Source: Lysobacter stagni
Lineage (GTDB): Bacteria; Pseudomonadota; Gammaproteobacteria; Xanthomonadales; Xanthomonadaceae
Direction: 5' to 3'
Assembly: GCF_030053425.1 (NCBI RefSeq)
Contig: NZ_JASGBI010000001.1
Coordinates: forward strand, 347,001 to 411,000
Length of the DNA stretch: 64,000 nucleotides
Position numbers and translations under genes: made by a program. Under the pieces are notes generated by a model that worked only from the letters and a program-made list of their open reading frames with translations, had not been told where the DNA came from and did not search any database. Below, piece after piece: positions 1 through 10,502 of this stretch; positions within the stretch are counted from its first letter, which is position 1; the number at the start of each line of letters is the position of its first letter.

Positions 1-378
1 GCGCGACTGCAGCAACGCCTTGGCGACCTGCCCGGCGTGCGCTGGACGGGCGAAGCGGATGGACCGAACCCGTACGCCGGACTGCTCGCATGGGCGGATC
101 GCATCGTATGCACGGCCGACTCGGTGAACATGGTGTCCGAAGCGTCGGCGACGCTGGCGCCGGTGTTCGTCGCCGGACACGACCGCGTGAGCGGCCGGCC
201 GCGTCGTTTCCTCGATGGCCTGCTGCGCAGCGGACGGGTGCGCCCCCTCGACGCCACCCTGACGCCGTACGCAGTCACGCCGCTTCGCGAAACCGCGCGC
301 GTGGCGGCGGAAGTCCGGGCATGGCTGGATGACCGCGCGTCGCGATCCAACGCAACGCAGACCGCGCTCGGGTACTAA
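1..378 (+). CDS. ELM1-like family protein, 3' end only (5' truncated by window edge)
   Basis: The reading frame is open from base 1 to the TAA at 376-378, giving the last 125 residues. An internal ATG at 37 is not needed, because the frame continues upstream of it. The segment NPYAGLLAWADRIVCTADS followed by VNMVSEASAT matches the conserved core of the 'mitochondrial fission ELM1' family (DUF1022-type). These are predicted GT-B-fold nucleotide-sugar-binding proteins that in bacteria often sit near lipopolysaccharide or envelope genes. The tail is Arg/Ala-rich and ends ATQTALGY. It converges on glnE, 27 bp away. The family call is fairly sure; the biochemical role in bacteria is not established. 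Confidence 0.7.
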   Translation, partial: ARLQQRLGDLPGVRWTGEADGPNPYAGLLAWADRIVCTADSVNMVSEASATLAPVFVAGHDRVSGRPRRFLDGLLRSGRVRPLDATLTPYAVTPLRETARVAAEVRAWLDDRASRSNATQTALGY

Positions 379-405
379 GCGCGCACGATCGCGTCGCGCT
401 GACGC

Positions 406-3249
406 TCAGCCGGTCGTACCTACCGACGGCGTGTCGAATACCAGCCCGTGCCGGTGCGCGGACGCGGTGATCGCGGCGCGCGATCGTGCGATCGCCTCGT
501 CAATCGGCAAGCGTCGCGGACGACGGTCCAGGGTGCACGCCAGGCCGCGTTCGAGCAGCACCGCGTGCGCGTCCACCAGTGCCGCCGCTTCACCCGCATC
601 GAGCCAGCCGTCTACGGCGGCCGCTTCGACCAGCGCCGGGGTGTTGCGCGGCACCAGCCACGACACGTGCTGCGCCGAATGCGCCAGCACGGCGTACTGC
701 AGCAGGAACTCCAGATCCACCAGCCCGCCTTCGCCCTGCTTCAGGTCGAACGCGGCCGCGTCGCTGCGGTCGAGCTCGGCGCGCATGCGGCGACGCATCG
801 AGACCACGTCGGTGCACACCGCCTGCGGATCCCGCTCGCGCGAGAGGGTCTGCGCGCGCACCGATTCGAAATCGTCGCCCAGCGATTCGTCGCCCGCGAC
901 GAACCGCGCACGTACCAGCGCCTGGTGCTCCCACGTCCACGCGCGTTCGCGCTGGTAATCGCGGTAGCTGGCCAAGCTGGACACCAGCAGGCCCTTCGCA
1001 CCGTCGGGGCGAAGGCGCACATCGACGTCGTACAGCCGGCCCGCGCCGGTCACCGCGCCCAGCAGTGCGACCACCTTCTGCGCCACGCGTGCGAACCAGC
1101 GCGTCGCCTCGATCGTGCGGGCACCGTCGGAATGCGCGTGCTCGCCGCCCGGCGCGTCGTACAGGAACACCAGGTCCAGGTCCGAGCCGAACCCCAGCTC
1201 CTCGCCGCCGAGGCTGCCGTAGCCGATCACCGCGAAGCGGGCGCCCGGAACGCGACCGTGGGCACCGGCGACTTCGTGCTCGGCCAAGCGCAGCACGCGC
1301 AACACCACGCCGTCGGCCAGCCACGCCAGTTGCTGCGCGCACTCCGTCGCACTCTGGCGTCCGTCTCGCAGCGCCATCGCGATGCGGAAGCTCAGCGCCT
1401 GTCGCACTTCGTTGAGCGCCTGCAGCACTGCCTCGGCATCGTCGTCCTGGCCTTCTGCGACGGCGGCGCAGGCGGCGTGCAACTCGTCGCGTCCGGGCAG
1501 TGGCCCGGCCACGCGCGCGTCCAGGAGCTCATCCAGCAGCAGCGGATAGGCGGCCAGTCGCTCGGCGAGCAGCGCGCTGTGGCTCACCACCTCCACCAAC
1601 CGGGCGAGCGCGACGGGCTGCTCGTCCAGCAGCGCGAGGTAGGCACTTCGACGCAACACGTTGTGCAACAGCGCCAGCAACCGGCGTAGCGCGAGCATCG
1701 GCTCGCTGGACGCGGCCGCGGCCTGGAGCAATGCGGGCATCACGCGGTCCAGCCTGCCGCGCGCGGCATCGGACAGGCCACGGACCCCGGGGCTGCGTGC
1801 GAAGTCGCGCAGCGCGGCGTCGGCGTTGCCGGCCTCGACGAAGCCTGCGTCGGCGAGCACGGCGCTGTCGCCGCCCTCAGGCAGCGCGCGCCAATAGCTG
1901 GTGAGCGCGTCGGGTGCATTGCGTTTGCGACGCGGCGCGAGCAGCGCCTCGAATTCGGAGGTCACCAGCGCACGCTGTGCATCGAGCGCGACGCGAAGCG
2001 CATCCCAGTCCTCGTAACCCAATCCGTGCGCGATCCGCTGCCGGTCGTCGGTGGATTCGGGCAACGCGTGCGTCTGCGCGTCGCGAAGCATCTGCAGCCG
2101 GTTTTCCAGCCGGCGCAGGAACCAGTACGCGCCCGTCAGCGTCGCACCGGCGTCAGGCGTCATCTGTCGCGCATCCACCAGTGCCTGCAGCGAGGGCAGC
2201 AGACGGCGGTCGCGCAGGCCGGGCTCGCGGCCGCCGTAGATGAGCTGCAGCGCCTGCACGAGGAATTCGATCTCGCGGATGCCACCGGGCCCGCGCTTGA
2301 TGTCGTCGGCCAGTTCCTTGCGGGCGACCTCCGCGCTAATGGCCGCCTTCATCGCGCGCAGCCCGTCCAGTGCGCCGAAGTCGAGATAGCGGCGATAGAT
2401 GAACGGGCGCAGGCTCTCGAGGAATCGCTCGCCCGCGTCGAGGTCGCCCGCGACCGGCCGCGCCTTCTGCCAGGCGTATCGTTCCCAGTCGCGTCCTTCG
2501 CGTTGGAAGTACTGCTCCATCGCGTTGAACGACCACGCCACGCGGCCCGCATTGCCGTACGGACGCAGGCGCAGGTCGACACGATGGCAGAACCCGTCGA
2601 CCGTCAGTTCGTCGAGCAGCTTCGCCAGCTGTTGTCCCAGGCGCGCGAAGTAGTGTTCCGCGTCGAGGGCGCGCGCGCCGTCGGATTCGCCGTCGTGTTC
2701 GTAGGCGTAGACCAGATCGACGTCCGAGCTGAAGTTGAGCTCGCCGCCACCCAGCTTGCCCAGTCCGAACACGACCAGACGCTGCGGGTTTCCTTCGCGA
2801 TCGCGCACCACACCATGGCGTTGCGCGAACTCGATCTCGAGCGCATCCAACGCGAGCTGCAGGCAACGTTCGGCCAGATGCGTGCTTCCGGCAAGCGTCG
2901 CGTCGACATCGTCCAGGCCAAGCACGTCGCGCCAGATCAGGCGTGTGGATTCGGCCGTGCGATAGCCGCGCAGCAGCGCGGGCCATTCGCTGCGGTGTTC
3001 GGGCGACAGCGACGGCTCGGCCATCGGCTGCGCACCGTCGTCGCCCAGCAGCCTGAGCAGGACGTCCGGCTGGCGGACGAGCGTATCGATGGCGAAGTCG
3101 CTGGCGGCGGCCACGCGCTGCAGCCGCTCACGCGCATGGTCCTCGGCGAGGACGTCCGCGTGCGCCGGCAACGCCGTGCGCAGGCGCGCCATCGCGCGCG
3201 CGGTGATGGAATGGGAAAGGTCGGAGTGCGCGGGGGATTTGGAACTCAT
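406..3249 (-). CDS. glnE: Bifunctional glutamine synthetase adenylyltransferase/deadenylase
   Basis: GlnE adenylylates glutamine synthetase to switch it off and removes the AMP by phosphorolysis, under control of PII. At 947 residues it has the usual length. It shows both nucleotidyltransferase halves: [20 protein letters not shown] near residue 165 (deadenylase half) and [20 protein letters not shown] near residue 675 (adenylyltransferase half), each with the G-S-D-x-D metal-binding pattern. The [10 protein letters not shown] linker motif follows the first half. I chose the ATG at 3249 ([12 protein letters not shown]). The frame stays open for 34 more codons upstream, but those residues are Arg/Pro-rich and unlike the family. 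It appears to be transcribed alone, convergent with the ELM1-like gene. Confidence 0.95.
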   Translation of the reverse strand: MSSKSPAHSDLSHSITARAMARLRTALPAHADVLAEDHARERLQRVAAASDFAIDTLVRQPDVLLRLLGDDGAQPMAEPSLSPEHRSEWPALLRGYRTAESTRLIWRDVLGLDDVDATLAGSTHLAERCLQLALDALEIEFAQRHGVVRDREGNPQRLVVFGLGKLGGGELNFSSDVDLVYAYEHDGESDGARALDAEHYFARLGQQLAKLLDELTVDGFCHRVDLRLRPYGNAGRVAWSFNAMEQYFQREGRDWERYAWQKARPVAGDLDAGERFLESLRPFIYRRYLDFGALDGLRAMKAAISAEVARKELADDIKRGPGGIREIEFLVQALQLIYGGREPGLRDRRLLPSLQALVDARQMTPDAGATLTGAYWFLRRLENRLQMLRDAQTHALPESTDDRQRIAHGLGYEDWDALRVALDAQRALVTSEFEALLAPRRKRNAPDALTSYWRALPEGGDSAVLADAGFVEAGNADAALRDFARSPGVRGLSDAARGRLDRVMPALLQAAAASSEPMLALRRLLALLHNVLRRSAYLALLDEQPVALARLVEVVSHSALLAERLAAYPLLLDELLDARVAGPLPGRDELHAACAAVAEGQDDDAEAVLQALNEVRQALSFRIAMALRDGRQSATECAQQLAWLADGVVLRVLRLAEHEVAGAHGRVPGARFAVIGYGSLGGEELGFGSDLDLVFLYDAPGGEHAHSDGARTIEATRWFARVAQKVVALLGAVTGAGRLYDVDVRLRPDGAKGLLVSSLASYRDYQRERAWTWEHQALVRARFVAGDESLGDDFESVRAQTLSRERDPQAVCTDVVSMRRRMRAELDRSDAAAFDLKQGEGGLVDLEFLLQYAVLAHSAQHVSWLVPRNTPALVEAAAVDGWLDAGEAAALVDAHAVLLERGLACTLDRRPRRLPIDEAIARSRAAITASAHRHGLVFDTPSVGTTG

Positions 3250-3363
3250 CGCCCCGATTCTGGCACGGGTACGTTCTGGCACGGGCACGCGAGCGTGGCC
3301 CGCACCGGCACGGCATGACGGTGTGCGATGGCCGCCCGTGCAGGCGGCCATCGTGCGTGACGC

Positions 3364-4728
3364 TCAGTCGACGCTGGCGGCGGCGTTCACGCGTCCCTGT
3401 CCATAGAAATCGTCCTTGCCCGGCTTGCCGAGATCATCGGCGCCCGCGCGCAGCAGTTGTTCCACCTTCTGCGCCTTGATGCCGGGGTACTTGCCGAAGA
3501 TGAGCGCGGCCACGCCGGACACGTGCGGTGCCGCCATGCTGGTGCCGGTGGCCCAGAAGTACAGGTTGCCGTTGGGCGGAACGAAGCCACCGGGCGCGAA
3601 CACGCCATCGAACACCCAGCACGGGCGCACCAGACCGGCGACCGTGCAGTTCTCGTTGCCCGGATAGTCGAAGTCGCCGCCGGGGCCGGCGAGGTGGATC
3701 GCCGACTGCCCGTAGTTGCTGTAGCTGGCGGGCAGGTCGAGGTCGGCGCCATTGAGATCATGGCCCCAGGCTTCCGGCGCGGTCGCGGCCACCGCCAGCA
3801 CGCCCGGCAACTGCGCGGGGAAGGCGATGGTGTTGGCATCGTGGTCGAGATCGCGGGCGTCGTTGCCGGACGAGGCGATGATCAGCACGTTGCGCGACTG
3901 CGCGTACTGCACCGCGCGCTTGGTCGCATTGATCAGCTCGGCCGTCTCGGCGCCGCCCTTGGGCAGGCCATCGGTGACGCCCAGGCTCATGTTGATCACG
4001 TTCGCACCCTGGTCGGCCGCGTACACGATGCCCTGGATGATGCCGGCGAACTCGCCGCTGCCGGTCACGCCCGACAGCACCTTCACGGCGAGGATCTTCG
4101 CCTCGGGCGCGACGCCTATCGTGCCGAACGCGTTGTCGGCCGCGGCGATGATGCCGGCCACGTGCGTACCGTGGTTGAAGGCATTGGGAATGTTGTGGCA
4201 CACGCTTTCGCCCGGCACGAACGAGGTCGAGTTCGGCAGCAGGTTCGGCGCGATGTCCGAATGCTGGCAGACGATGCCCGAATCGAGCACGGCGACCACC
4301 GCGCCGGCCCCGCGCCAGCCCGCATTCCACGCGCCGGCCGCATCGATCGCCTTCATGCCCCACTGCAGGTCGAAGCGTGTGTCGTCCTCGCCGGAGTTGG
4401 GTGGATTGGCGAAGTTGGGCGCGCCTTCGTCCTGCACGACCGCATCGGGGATGTCGAACTGCATGCGGATGTCGGCGGTCACCGAACGCAGGCCGGACAC
4501 GCCGGCTGCGCGTGCCTTGAAGCCGTCGTCGGCATCGACGATGGCCACGCCGATCTGCGGAAGATGCGCACGTACGGTGCCGCCCGCGGCGGCGATGGCA
4601 TTGAGTTGCGACTGGCTGAGGGCGTTGCCGTGCGTCTGCACGATGTAGCTCGCGGCCTGGACCGAGGCGGTCGAGGCCAATGCGCATACGGCCGCGGCCA
4701 GCGCGACCCGCTTGCTCGTCGTCTTCAT
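3364..4728 (-). CDS. Secreted subtilisin-like (S8 family) serine protease
   Basis: This is a 454-residue preproprotease. The ATG at 4728 follows a strong ribosome site (GGAGGG, 5 nt away) and begins a signal peptide (MKTTSKRVALAAAVCALAS, cleaved near SVQA). An inhibitor-I9-like propeptide of about 80 residues follows. The catalytic triad is complete: Asp in VVAVLDSGI (about residue 147), His in HGTHVAGII (about 185) and Ser in GTSMAAPHVSGVAALI (about 395). The oxyanion Asn lies in IIASSGNDARD. The protein ends about 55 residues after the Ser region, so it lacks the PPC or P-proprotein domain many Lysobacter S8 enzymes carry. It is probably an exported digestive protease of the kind these predatory soil bacteria secrete. 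The frame upstream of 4728 is open but is not protein-like. Confidence 0.92.
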   Translation of the reverse strand: MKTTSKRVALAAAVCALASTASVQAASYIVQTHGNALSQSQLNAIAAAGGTVRAHLPQIGVAIVDADDGFKARAAGVSGLRSVTADIRMQFDIPDAVVQDEGAPNFANPPNSGEDDTRFDLQWGMKAIDAAGAWNAGWRGAGAVVAVLDSGIVCQHSDIAPNLLPNSTSFVPGESVCHNIPNAFNHGTHVAGIIAAADNAFGTIGVAPEAKILAVKVLSGVTGSGEFAGIIQGIVYAADQGANVINMSLGVTDGLPKGGAETAELINATKRAVQYAQSRNVLIIASSGNDARDLDHDANTIAFPAQLPGVLAVAATAPEAWGHDLNGADLDLPASYSNYGQSAIHLAGPGGDFDYPGNENCTVAGLVRPCWVFDGVFAPGGFVPPNGNLYFWATGTSMAAPHVSGVAALIFGKYPGIKAQKVEQLLRAGADDLGKPGKDDFYGQGRVNAAASVD

Positions 4729-4876
4729 GATTCCCTCCGGAACAAAGGCGAATGCGCGCGGCGCATCCGCCCCCTGTCCGGCGTCCGCGCACGGCAAACA
4801 ACGTGCGCACGGCGTGCGGCCGGCCGTTGCTCGACGTCTCTCGCCGACGGACGGCGTGCGCGGGCGATGGAACGGG

Positions 4877-4914
4877 CAAATAAAAAGCCCGCCCCGGTCG
4901 AACCGGTTGCGGGC
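4877..4914 (-). terminator. Rho-independent terminator downstream of the DUF6445-like gene
   Basis: On the minus strand a stem of GCCCGC/GCGGGC with inner ACCGG/CCGGT pairing (4887-4914) is followed by a T-rich run (complement of 4877-4886). It lies between the DUF6445-like gene and the S8 protease gene. It should end transcription coming from the former, insulating the protease, whose own promoter must then lie between about 4730 and 4876. The 356-bp gap 4729-5084 contains no other feature I can support. Confidence 0.75.
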
Positions 4915-5084
4915 CTGCTCCCTCCCCCACGTCGGGATGCGCGTTGATCGTGAAGGAACCGTTAGGGGCTTTGCACGCTGCACTGCAAAATAGAACTCAG
5001 CGGTTCAAATTGCATGCCAATCAGACCTTTACAGCGATCCCTGTTCAGGTATGGAAGACCGCCATCGCACCGCGAATCGGCGCC

Positions 5085-5693
5085 TCAGCCCGCTCCGAAG
5101 AACATGAGGTAGACCAAGCGCCCGTTCTCCATCCGGTCGCCGAAGGCCGGTCCGGTGGTGTGCCACAACCACGGGCGCAGCAGCACCAGGCGGTTGAAGC
5201 GCATCGGGGCCTGCATGGTCATTTCCCATTTGGAGTCGTCGACGCTGTCGCGCTCGATGATGTCGTCGTGCATCTGCTCCATCGACGAATAGCCCATCGC
5301 GGCCAGTTCCCGCTCGTCCCAGGGCGCGCGCTCGGTGTTGGTGGGACGGTGGCGGAAGAACTCGGTGCCGCCGCGGCAGTCCTCGGGTCGGCTGAGGTAG
5401 AGGATGCCCGACCAGTACGCGCGGTCGATGTGCACCTTCGCGCGGCCGCGATCGGCGGCGAGCGTCATGCGGAACTTGCAGTGCGACTGCAGCGGCGAGA
5501 TGGGCACGACGCGTTCGCCAACGAGCCTCGATACGGCCTGGTCGAGGCCGTCGATCTCCATGCGTTCGAGTGAATTGCGACCGGGGAACGCGCCTTCCTG
5601 TTCGGGATAGGTCAGGCCAAGTCCGACTTCGCGCAGTTGCTGCGCGTCACGCGGGCTGAGGAAGTCGTCGACGATGATGAGTGAGGTAGGCAT
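5085..5693 (-). CDS. DUF6445-like protein (2OG-Fe(II) oxygenase-like fold)
   Basis: This 202-residue cytoplasmic protein starts at the ATG at 5693 (MPTSLIIVDDFLSPRDAQQL). The opening 'I-VDDFLS' plus the later H-I-D (KVHIDRAYWSGILYLSRP), GGTEFFRH and LLRPWLWHTTGPAF segments are typical of the DUF6445 family. That family resembles prolyl-hydroxylase-like 2OG-Fe(II) oxygenases, with an HxD...H metal triad and a downstream Arg. No substrate can be assigned. It sits 51 bp downstream of the lipoprotein gene on the same strand, so the two may be cotranscribed, ending at the terminator near 4880. The fold call rests on motif pattern only. Confidence 0.65.
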   Translation of the reverse strand: MPTSLIIVDDFLSPRDAQQLREVGLGLTYPEQEGAFPGRNSLERMEIDGLDQAVSRLVGERVVPISPLQSHCKFRMTLAADRGRAKVHIDRAYWSGILYLSRPEDCRGGTEFFRHRPTNTERAPWDERELAAMGYSSMEQMHDDIIERDSVDDSKWEMTMQAPMRFNRLVLLRPWLWHTTGPAFGDRMENGRLVYLMFFGAG

Positions 5694-5744
5694 GCACGGC
5701 GAGCTTAGCCGGTAGCCAGCACCCTGCCCAGAAAACACACCGCA

Positions 5745-6503
5745 TCAGGGCGCCGCGAGGGATTCTCCGCTCGTGGCCGATGACACGACGCCGAACAGCG
5801 ACGCATGGGCGGCGCCGATCCACGGCTTCACGATCGCCACGGGTACATCGACCAGTTCCGTGTCGACGGCACCGGCCGGCGCGGTCGACACGGCCACTGC
5901 GTAAACCTCGCCCCGCGAGTTCAGGCGCGGAACCAGCAGATGAGGCGAGCGCACGGTGCGCACCGCCGCGCCCTCGTCGGTGGGCATGTGGAGGTAGGCG
6001 TCGATCGCCTTCCATCCGGCGCCGTCGTGGATCAGCTCGTCCGCCGTGAGCAGACGGCCGGCCTGGCGTTCCCAGACGAACGCGTCCTGGCGCAGCCGGC
6101 TTGTCGCAGCGCCAATGTAAAGACTGCTGTCGGCCACCACCACGATCAGGCGCGGCGTTTCGGCGGTGACGGCATAGGTCGCGGTCAGTTCGTAGGGCGC
6201 GTCGCCGGCCTTGCGCGTGCGCAACGCGGTCGACAGCTCCGACTGCAGGCCCGCGGCGTGCGCTGTCAGGCGTTGCGCCAGGGCGGCCGGAAGCTGCGCG
6301 GTGGTCGGATAGCTGATACCGACGATCGACTCCGCATTGCGCTCGAACACGTCCTTGGGCGGAAGGTCGGGCAGCGCCGCTACGGGAGCACCCTGCGTCG
6401 TGGTCGTCGGCGCCTCACGCCCACACGCGCACAGCAGCAGCACGAGCGCGATGCCGGCGGCCCGCGCATGCACGGATGCCGGACGGAGAACAAACCAGTG
6501 CAT
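5745..6503 (-). CDS. Predicted lipoprotein of unknown function
   Basis: This 252-residue protein starts at the ATG at 6503, which has a GAGG about 7 nt upstream; a TTG further up is less likely. The N-terminus (MHWFVLRPASVHARAAGIA then LVLLLCACG) is a lipoprotein signal, with the lipobox Cys around residue 27. The mature part has no motif I can name. The stretch FVWERQAGRLLTADELIHDG resembles the DUF3298/RsiV-type region in layout only. The protein is probably anchored in the outer membrane. It lies between the groEL terminator and the DUF6445-like gene and probably forms a two-gene unit with the latter. Confidence 0.6.
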   Translation of the reverse strand: MHWFVLRPASVHARAAGIALVLLLCACGREAPTTTTQGAPVAALPDLPPKDVFERNAESIVGISYPTTAQLPAALAQRLTAHAAGLQSELSTALRTRKAGDAPYELTATYAVTAETPRLIVVVADSSLYIGAATSRLRQDAFVWERQAGRLLTADELIHDGAGWKAIDAYLHMPTDEGAAVRTVRSPHLLVPRLNSRGEVYAVAVSTAPAGAVDTELVDVPVAIVKPWIGAAHASLFGVVSSATSGESLAAP

Positions 6504-6610
6504 GCGACGCCTCAAGCCCAACAAAGAGGTTGCACGCTACCGGCGGCACCCATGCGTGCCTGTCGGAGAATTCCGATTCTCGTATCGAACGATTGGCGTG
6601 GCGCACACAA

Positions 6611-6642
6611 AGAAAAAGGCCCCGCATCGCTGCGGGGCCTTT
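6611..6642 (-). terminator. Rho-independent terminator of groES-groEL
   Basis: A perfect 8-bp GC stem, GGCCCCGC (6618-6625) and GCGGGGCC (6632-6639), is extended by A/T pairs. On the minus strand it is followed by a TTTTTCT run. It lies 28 bp past the groEL stop. Confidence 0.9.
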
Positions 6643-6669
6643 CCTACTTCGTGACGCTGGAGACCGGAC

Positions 6670-8316
<1,647 letters not shown>

Positions 8317-8423
8317 TCAAATGCGGAATGGGGAATGGAAAAGCGGAAACACAGACGCGGCGGCAGGAAGGGAGCGGGACTCGCGCGTTGCGCGTCGTTC
8401 GCCGCTTCGTTCCCGCCGGGCGA

Positions 8424-8711
8424 TCAGCCGAGGACGGCGAAGATGTCGTCTTCCTTCACCACCAGGAATTCGGTGCCGTCGAGCTTGACCTCGGTGCCGC
8501 TGTACTTGCCGAACAGCACCTTGTCGCCGACCTTCACCTTCGGCGCGCGCACGTTGCCGTTGTCGAAGACCTTGCCTTCGCCGACGGCAACGACTTCGCC
8601 CTTGATCGGCTTCTCGGTGGCCGAGTCCGGGATCACGATGCCGCCAGCGGACATCTTTTCTTCTTCCATGCGCTTGATGACCACGCGGTCGTAGAGCGGC
8701 TTGATATTCAT
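8424..8711 (-). CDS. groS: Co-chaperonin GroES (Hsp10)
   Basis: This 95-residue protein caps the GroEL ring. It starts [18 protein letters not shown]. It has the mobile loop ([15 protein letters not shown]) and the conserved [10 protein letters not shown] and [15 protein letters not shown] segments. The ATG at 8711 has a GGAG about 10 nt upstream. The frame continues upstream for over 100 codons without family resemblance. It is the first gene of the groES-groEL operon, with a CIRCE-type operator 58 bp upstream of the start. Confidence 0.98.
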   Translation of the reverse strand: MNIKPLYDRVVIKRMEEEKMSAGGIVIPDSATEKPIKGEVVAVGEGKVFDNGNVRAPKVKVGDKVLFGKYSGTEVKLDGTEFLVVKEDDIFAVLG

Positions 8712-8769
8712 CGCGACTGTCTCCGGGGATTTCGTAAGTGGTTGATACGACGGGGAAAGGAGTGGGATT

Positions 8770-8796
8770 TTAGCAATCGTCCCCGGTGAGTGCCAA
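8770..8796 (-). promoter_or_regulatory. CIRCE-type HrcA operator upstream of groES
   Basis: The sequence TTAGCAATC, 9 bases, GAGTGCCAA matches the CIRCE inverted repeat (TTAGCACTC-N9-GAGTGCTAA) at 8 of 9 positions in each arm, with the exact 9-base spacer. It is 58 bp upstream of the groES ATG, the usual place. This implies repression of groESL by HrcA, which is known in xanthomonads. hrcA itself is not in the window. Confidence 0.88.
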
Positions 8797-8885
8797 CGAC
8801 CGGGGCGAAGAAAACCCGGCGAACCGGGATGGGCGAGAGATGGGGCGCCGCCGGAGGCTTTCAAGGGTCCGCCGGGCAATCGCGC

Positions 8886-8921
8886 AAAAAGAAAGAGCGC
8901 GTCCCGTGGAACGCGCTCTTT
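8886..8921 (-). terminator. Orphan intrinsic terminator upstream of groES
   Basis: A perfect 11-bp inverted repeat, AAAGAGCGCGT (8892-8902) with ACGCGCTCTTT (8911-8921), is followed on the minus strand by CTTTTTG. No annotated minus-strand gene ends here. It either insulates groES from leftward read-through or ends a small RNA transcribed leftward from the 8,922-9,110 region. The rest of the 486-bp gap 8712-9197 holds the CIRCE operator and, on the plus strand, a TTGACT hexamer at 9109-9114 that may serve the HTH gene. Confidence 0.7.
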
Positions 8922-9168
8922 GGTGCGGAGCAGGCTGTCCTGAGCATGGCGCGTCCTTGCACCCCGATCCCCGAACCGACGCCTTGTCACGGCCAACCAT
9001 CCTTGGCGGCACGAGGTCGATCTTGCCGCTCCGGGCGAGTGGCGGCCAGAGGTCGACTGCTGACTTTGGGTAGCCAAACCCTCGAAAAAAGTGTGAAAAA
9101 CGTCGGGTTTGACTTGCATCAGCGCGGCGTAACGCTACCCTGAGCGCACAGCATTGGGTGTATTTTGT

Positions 9169-9179
9169 TCACCAGGTGA
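9169..9179. promoter_or_regulatory. Palindromic putative operator before the HTH regulator gene
   Basis: TCACC-A-GGTGA is a perfect 11-bp palindrome 18 bp upstream of the HTH gene start and downstream of a possible TTGACT -35 hexamer at 9109. Cro/CI-type regulators often repress themselves from such a site. No binding evidence exists here. Confidence 0.35.
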
Positions 9180-9197
9180 GTACAGGTAGCAGGTGCG

Positions 9198-9605
9198 ATG
9201 ACCCCTCAACAACGCATTCGCCTGGCCCGCCGGCACGCGGGTTTATCGCAAGCCGCGCTGGGCGCCGTCGTCGGGGTGCAACGCAGCGCCGTCGGCCACT
9301 GGGAAGCCGCGCGCGGCAAGTTTCCGAGCGTGGCCCACCTGCGCGAGGTGGCCCTTGTCACCGGCGTGCAGTTCGAATGGCTGGCCACCGGGCGGGGCAA
9401 CATGAGCCTGTCGGCCGACACCGCGCTGGATTCGGTGGCCGCCGCGGAGGCGATGCTGGTCGAGGACCCGCTGGAGCTGCGCCTGCTCGCCGCCTTCCGG
9501 GAAGCCCCGACGCGCGCCAAGGCGCCGCTGGTGGAACTGGCGGAACAACTGGCCGAGATGCGCACCGGCCGCGGCCGCACGGCCACGCCGGGTCGCGCCC
9601 GGTGA
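9198..9605 (+). CDS. Cro/CI-family (XRE) helix-turn-helix regulator
   Basis: This is a 135-residue protein. Residues 4-60 form an HTH_3 domain (QRIRLARRHAGLSQAALGAV then RSAVGHWEAARG, with LREVALVTGVQFEWLATG completing the five-helix fold). The remaining 70 residues are mostly acidic helix with a basic RTGRGRTATPGRAR tail, and there is no peptidase or sensor domain. It starts with the ATG at 9198. It converges on the secreted-protein gene, whose stop is 7 bp away. Targets are unknown; a perfect palindrome just upstream suggests autoregulation. Confidence 0.85.
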   Translation: MTPQQRIRLARRHAGLSQAALGAVVGVQRSAVGHWEAARGKFPSVAHLREVALVTGVQFEWLATGRGNMSLSADTALDSVAAAEAMLVEDPLELRLLAAFREAPTRAKAPLVELAEQLAEMRTGRGRTATPGRAR

Positions 9606-9611
9606 ACGGTC

Positions 9612-10055
9612 TCAGCCGCCCGCCAGGCGCCTGACCGCCGCGGGCGGCAATGTGGCGCAATCGGCCGAGGGCTCGAAACCGGAGGTCGCCGTTTCATCGC
9701 CCTGCACCAGCTGGACCTTGTGCGGCGCACTCGGGCCGAGGGCGAAGGTCCATACCGCGCGGATCTGCCCCTGCATCGGCGGCTCGGCCAACAGCGCGCC
9801 ATCGGGGCCGATATAGACCAGATCGTTCGTCGAAGCGTCGATCCGTTTGCCGGTCTCCAGGTCAAGCACGCCCATCGCCGATGGATCGCGCCAGCAGTCC
9901 ATCGCCCGCTCGCAGCTGAGGTCGGCCAGCAGGCGCGAGGCCTGGTAGCAGGCGGCCCGCACGCGGATGCCGTGCGCGTCGCCGGGGCCTTCCGCAGCCC
10001 CGGCCAATCCGGCCAACAGGCACAGCGCGACAACGACGGCAAGGCGACGGGGCAT
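9612..10055 (-). CDS. Secreted hypothetical protein
   Basis: This 147-residue protein has a clear signal peptide (MPRRLAVVVALCLLAGLAGA then AEG). The ATG at 10055 has an excellent ribosome site (AGGAGG, 4 nt upstream), which fixes the start. The mature part has four Cys (ACYQA, LSCERAMDCW, ADCATL) that could form disulfides in the periplasm, and an ETGKRIDASTNDLVYIGPDG stretch. I do not recognise a family. It is divergent from cutA and convergent with the HTH gene. Confidence 0.6.
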   Translation of the reverse strand: MPRRLAVVVALCLLAGLAGAAEGPGDAHGIRVRAACYQASRLLADLSCERAMDCWRDPSAMGVLDLETGKRIDASTNDLVYIGPDGALLAEPPMQGQIRAVWTFALGPSAPHKVQLVQGDETATSGFEPSADCATLPPAAVRRLAGG

Positions 10056-10160
10056 GTGACCTCCTGGGGGGAGCGGACGTCCGGCGCGGGCAGCCTACGA
10101 CAATCGAACGGCCGCTGCGCGAGCGTCCGTCGGGGCCGGTGCCCTACACTGGCGCCCCTC

Positions 10161-10502
10161 ATGGCCGCCACTTCCCCGTCGCCGGTCCGGCTGGTGCTGA
10201 GCACCTGCCCCGACCCGCAAACCGCCGACGCCCTCGCCCGTGCGCTTGTCGAAGAGCGCCTGGCGGCATGCGTCAACGTGCTGCCCGGGGTCGTCTCGAC
10301 CTACCGCTGGCAGGGCGTGATCGAACGTGACGCGGAAGTGCTGCTGCTGATCAAGACCACTGCGGACCGCCAGGACACCCTGATCGCGCGGCTGCAGGCC
10401 CTGCATCCCTATGAACTGCCCGAGGCCATTGCGGTCGAAGCCGTTGGCGGCCTCGCCGCCTACCTGGCCTGGGTGGCCGAACAGACCCGAGACGATGACT
10501 GA
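10161..10502 (+). CDS. cutA: Divalent-cation tolerance protein CutA
   Basis: This 113-residue protein is of the usual CutA1 size. It forms a trimeric signal-transduction-like (PII-fold) protein linked to copper and divalent-ion tolerance. Family signatures are RLAACVNVLPGVVSTYRWQG, DAEVLLLIKTT and HPYELPEAIAV. The ATG at 10161 has no obvious ribosome site. A TACACT hexamer at 10145-10150 could be a -10 that would give an almost leaderless message. The dsbD start overlaps its last 8 bases, and the cutA-dsbD pairing is common in proteobacteria. Confidence 0.93.
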   Translation: MAATSPSPVRLVLSTCPDPQTADALARALVEERLAACVNVLPGVVSTYRWQGVIERDAEVLLLIKTTADRQDTLIARLQALHPYELPEAIAVEAVGGLAAYLAWVAEQTRDDD

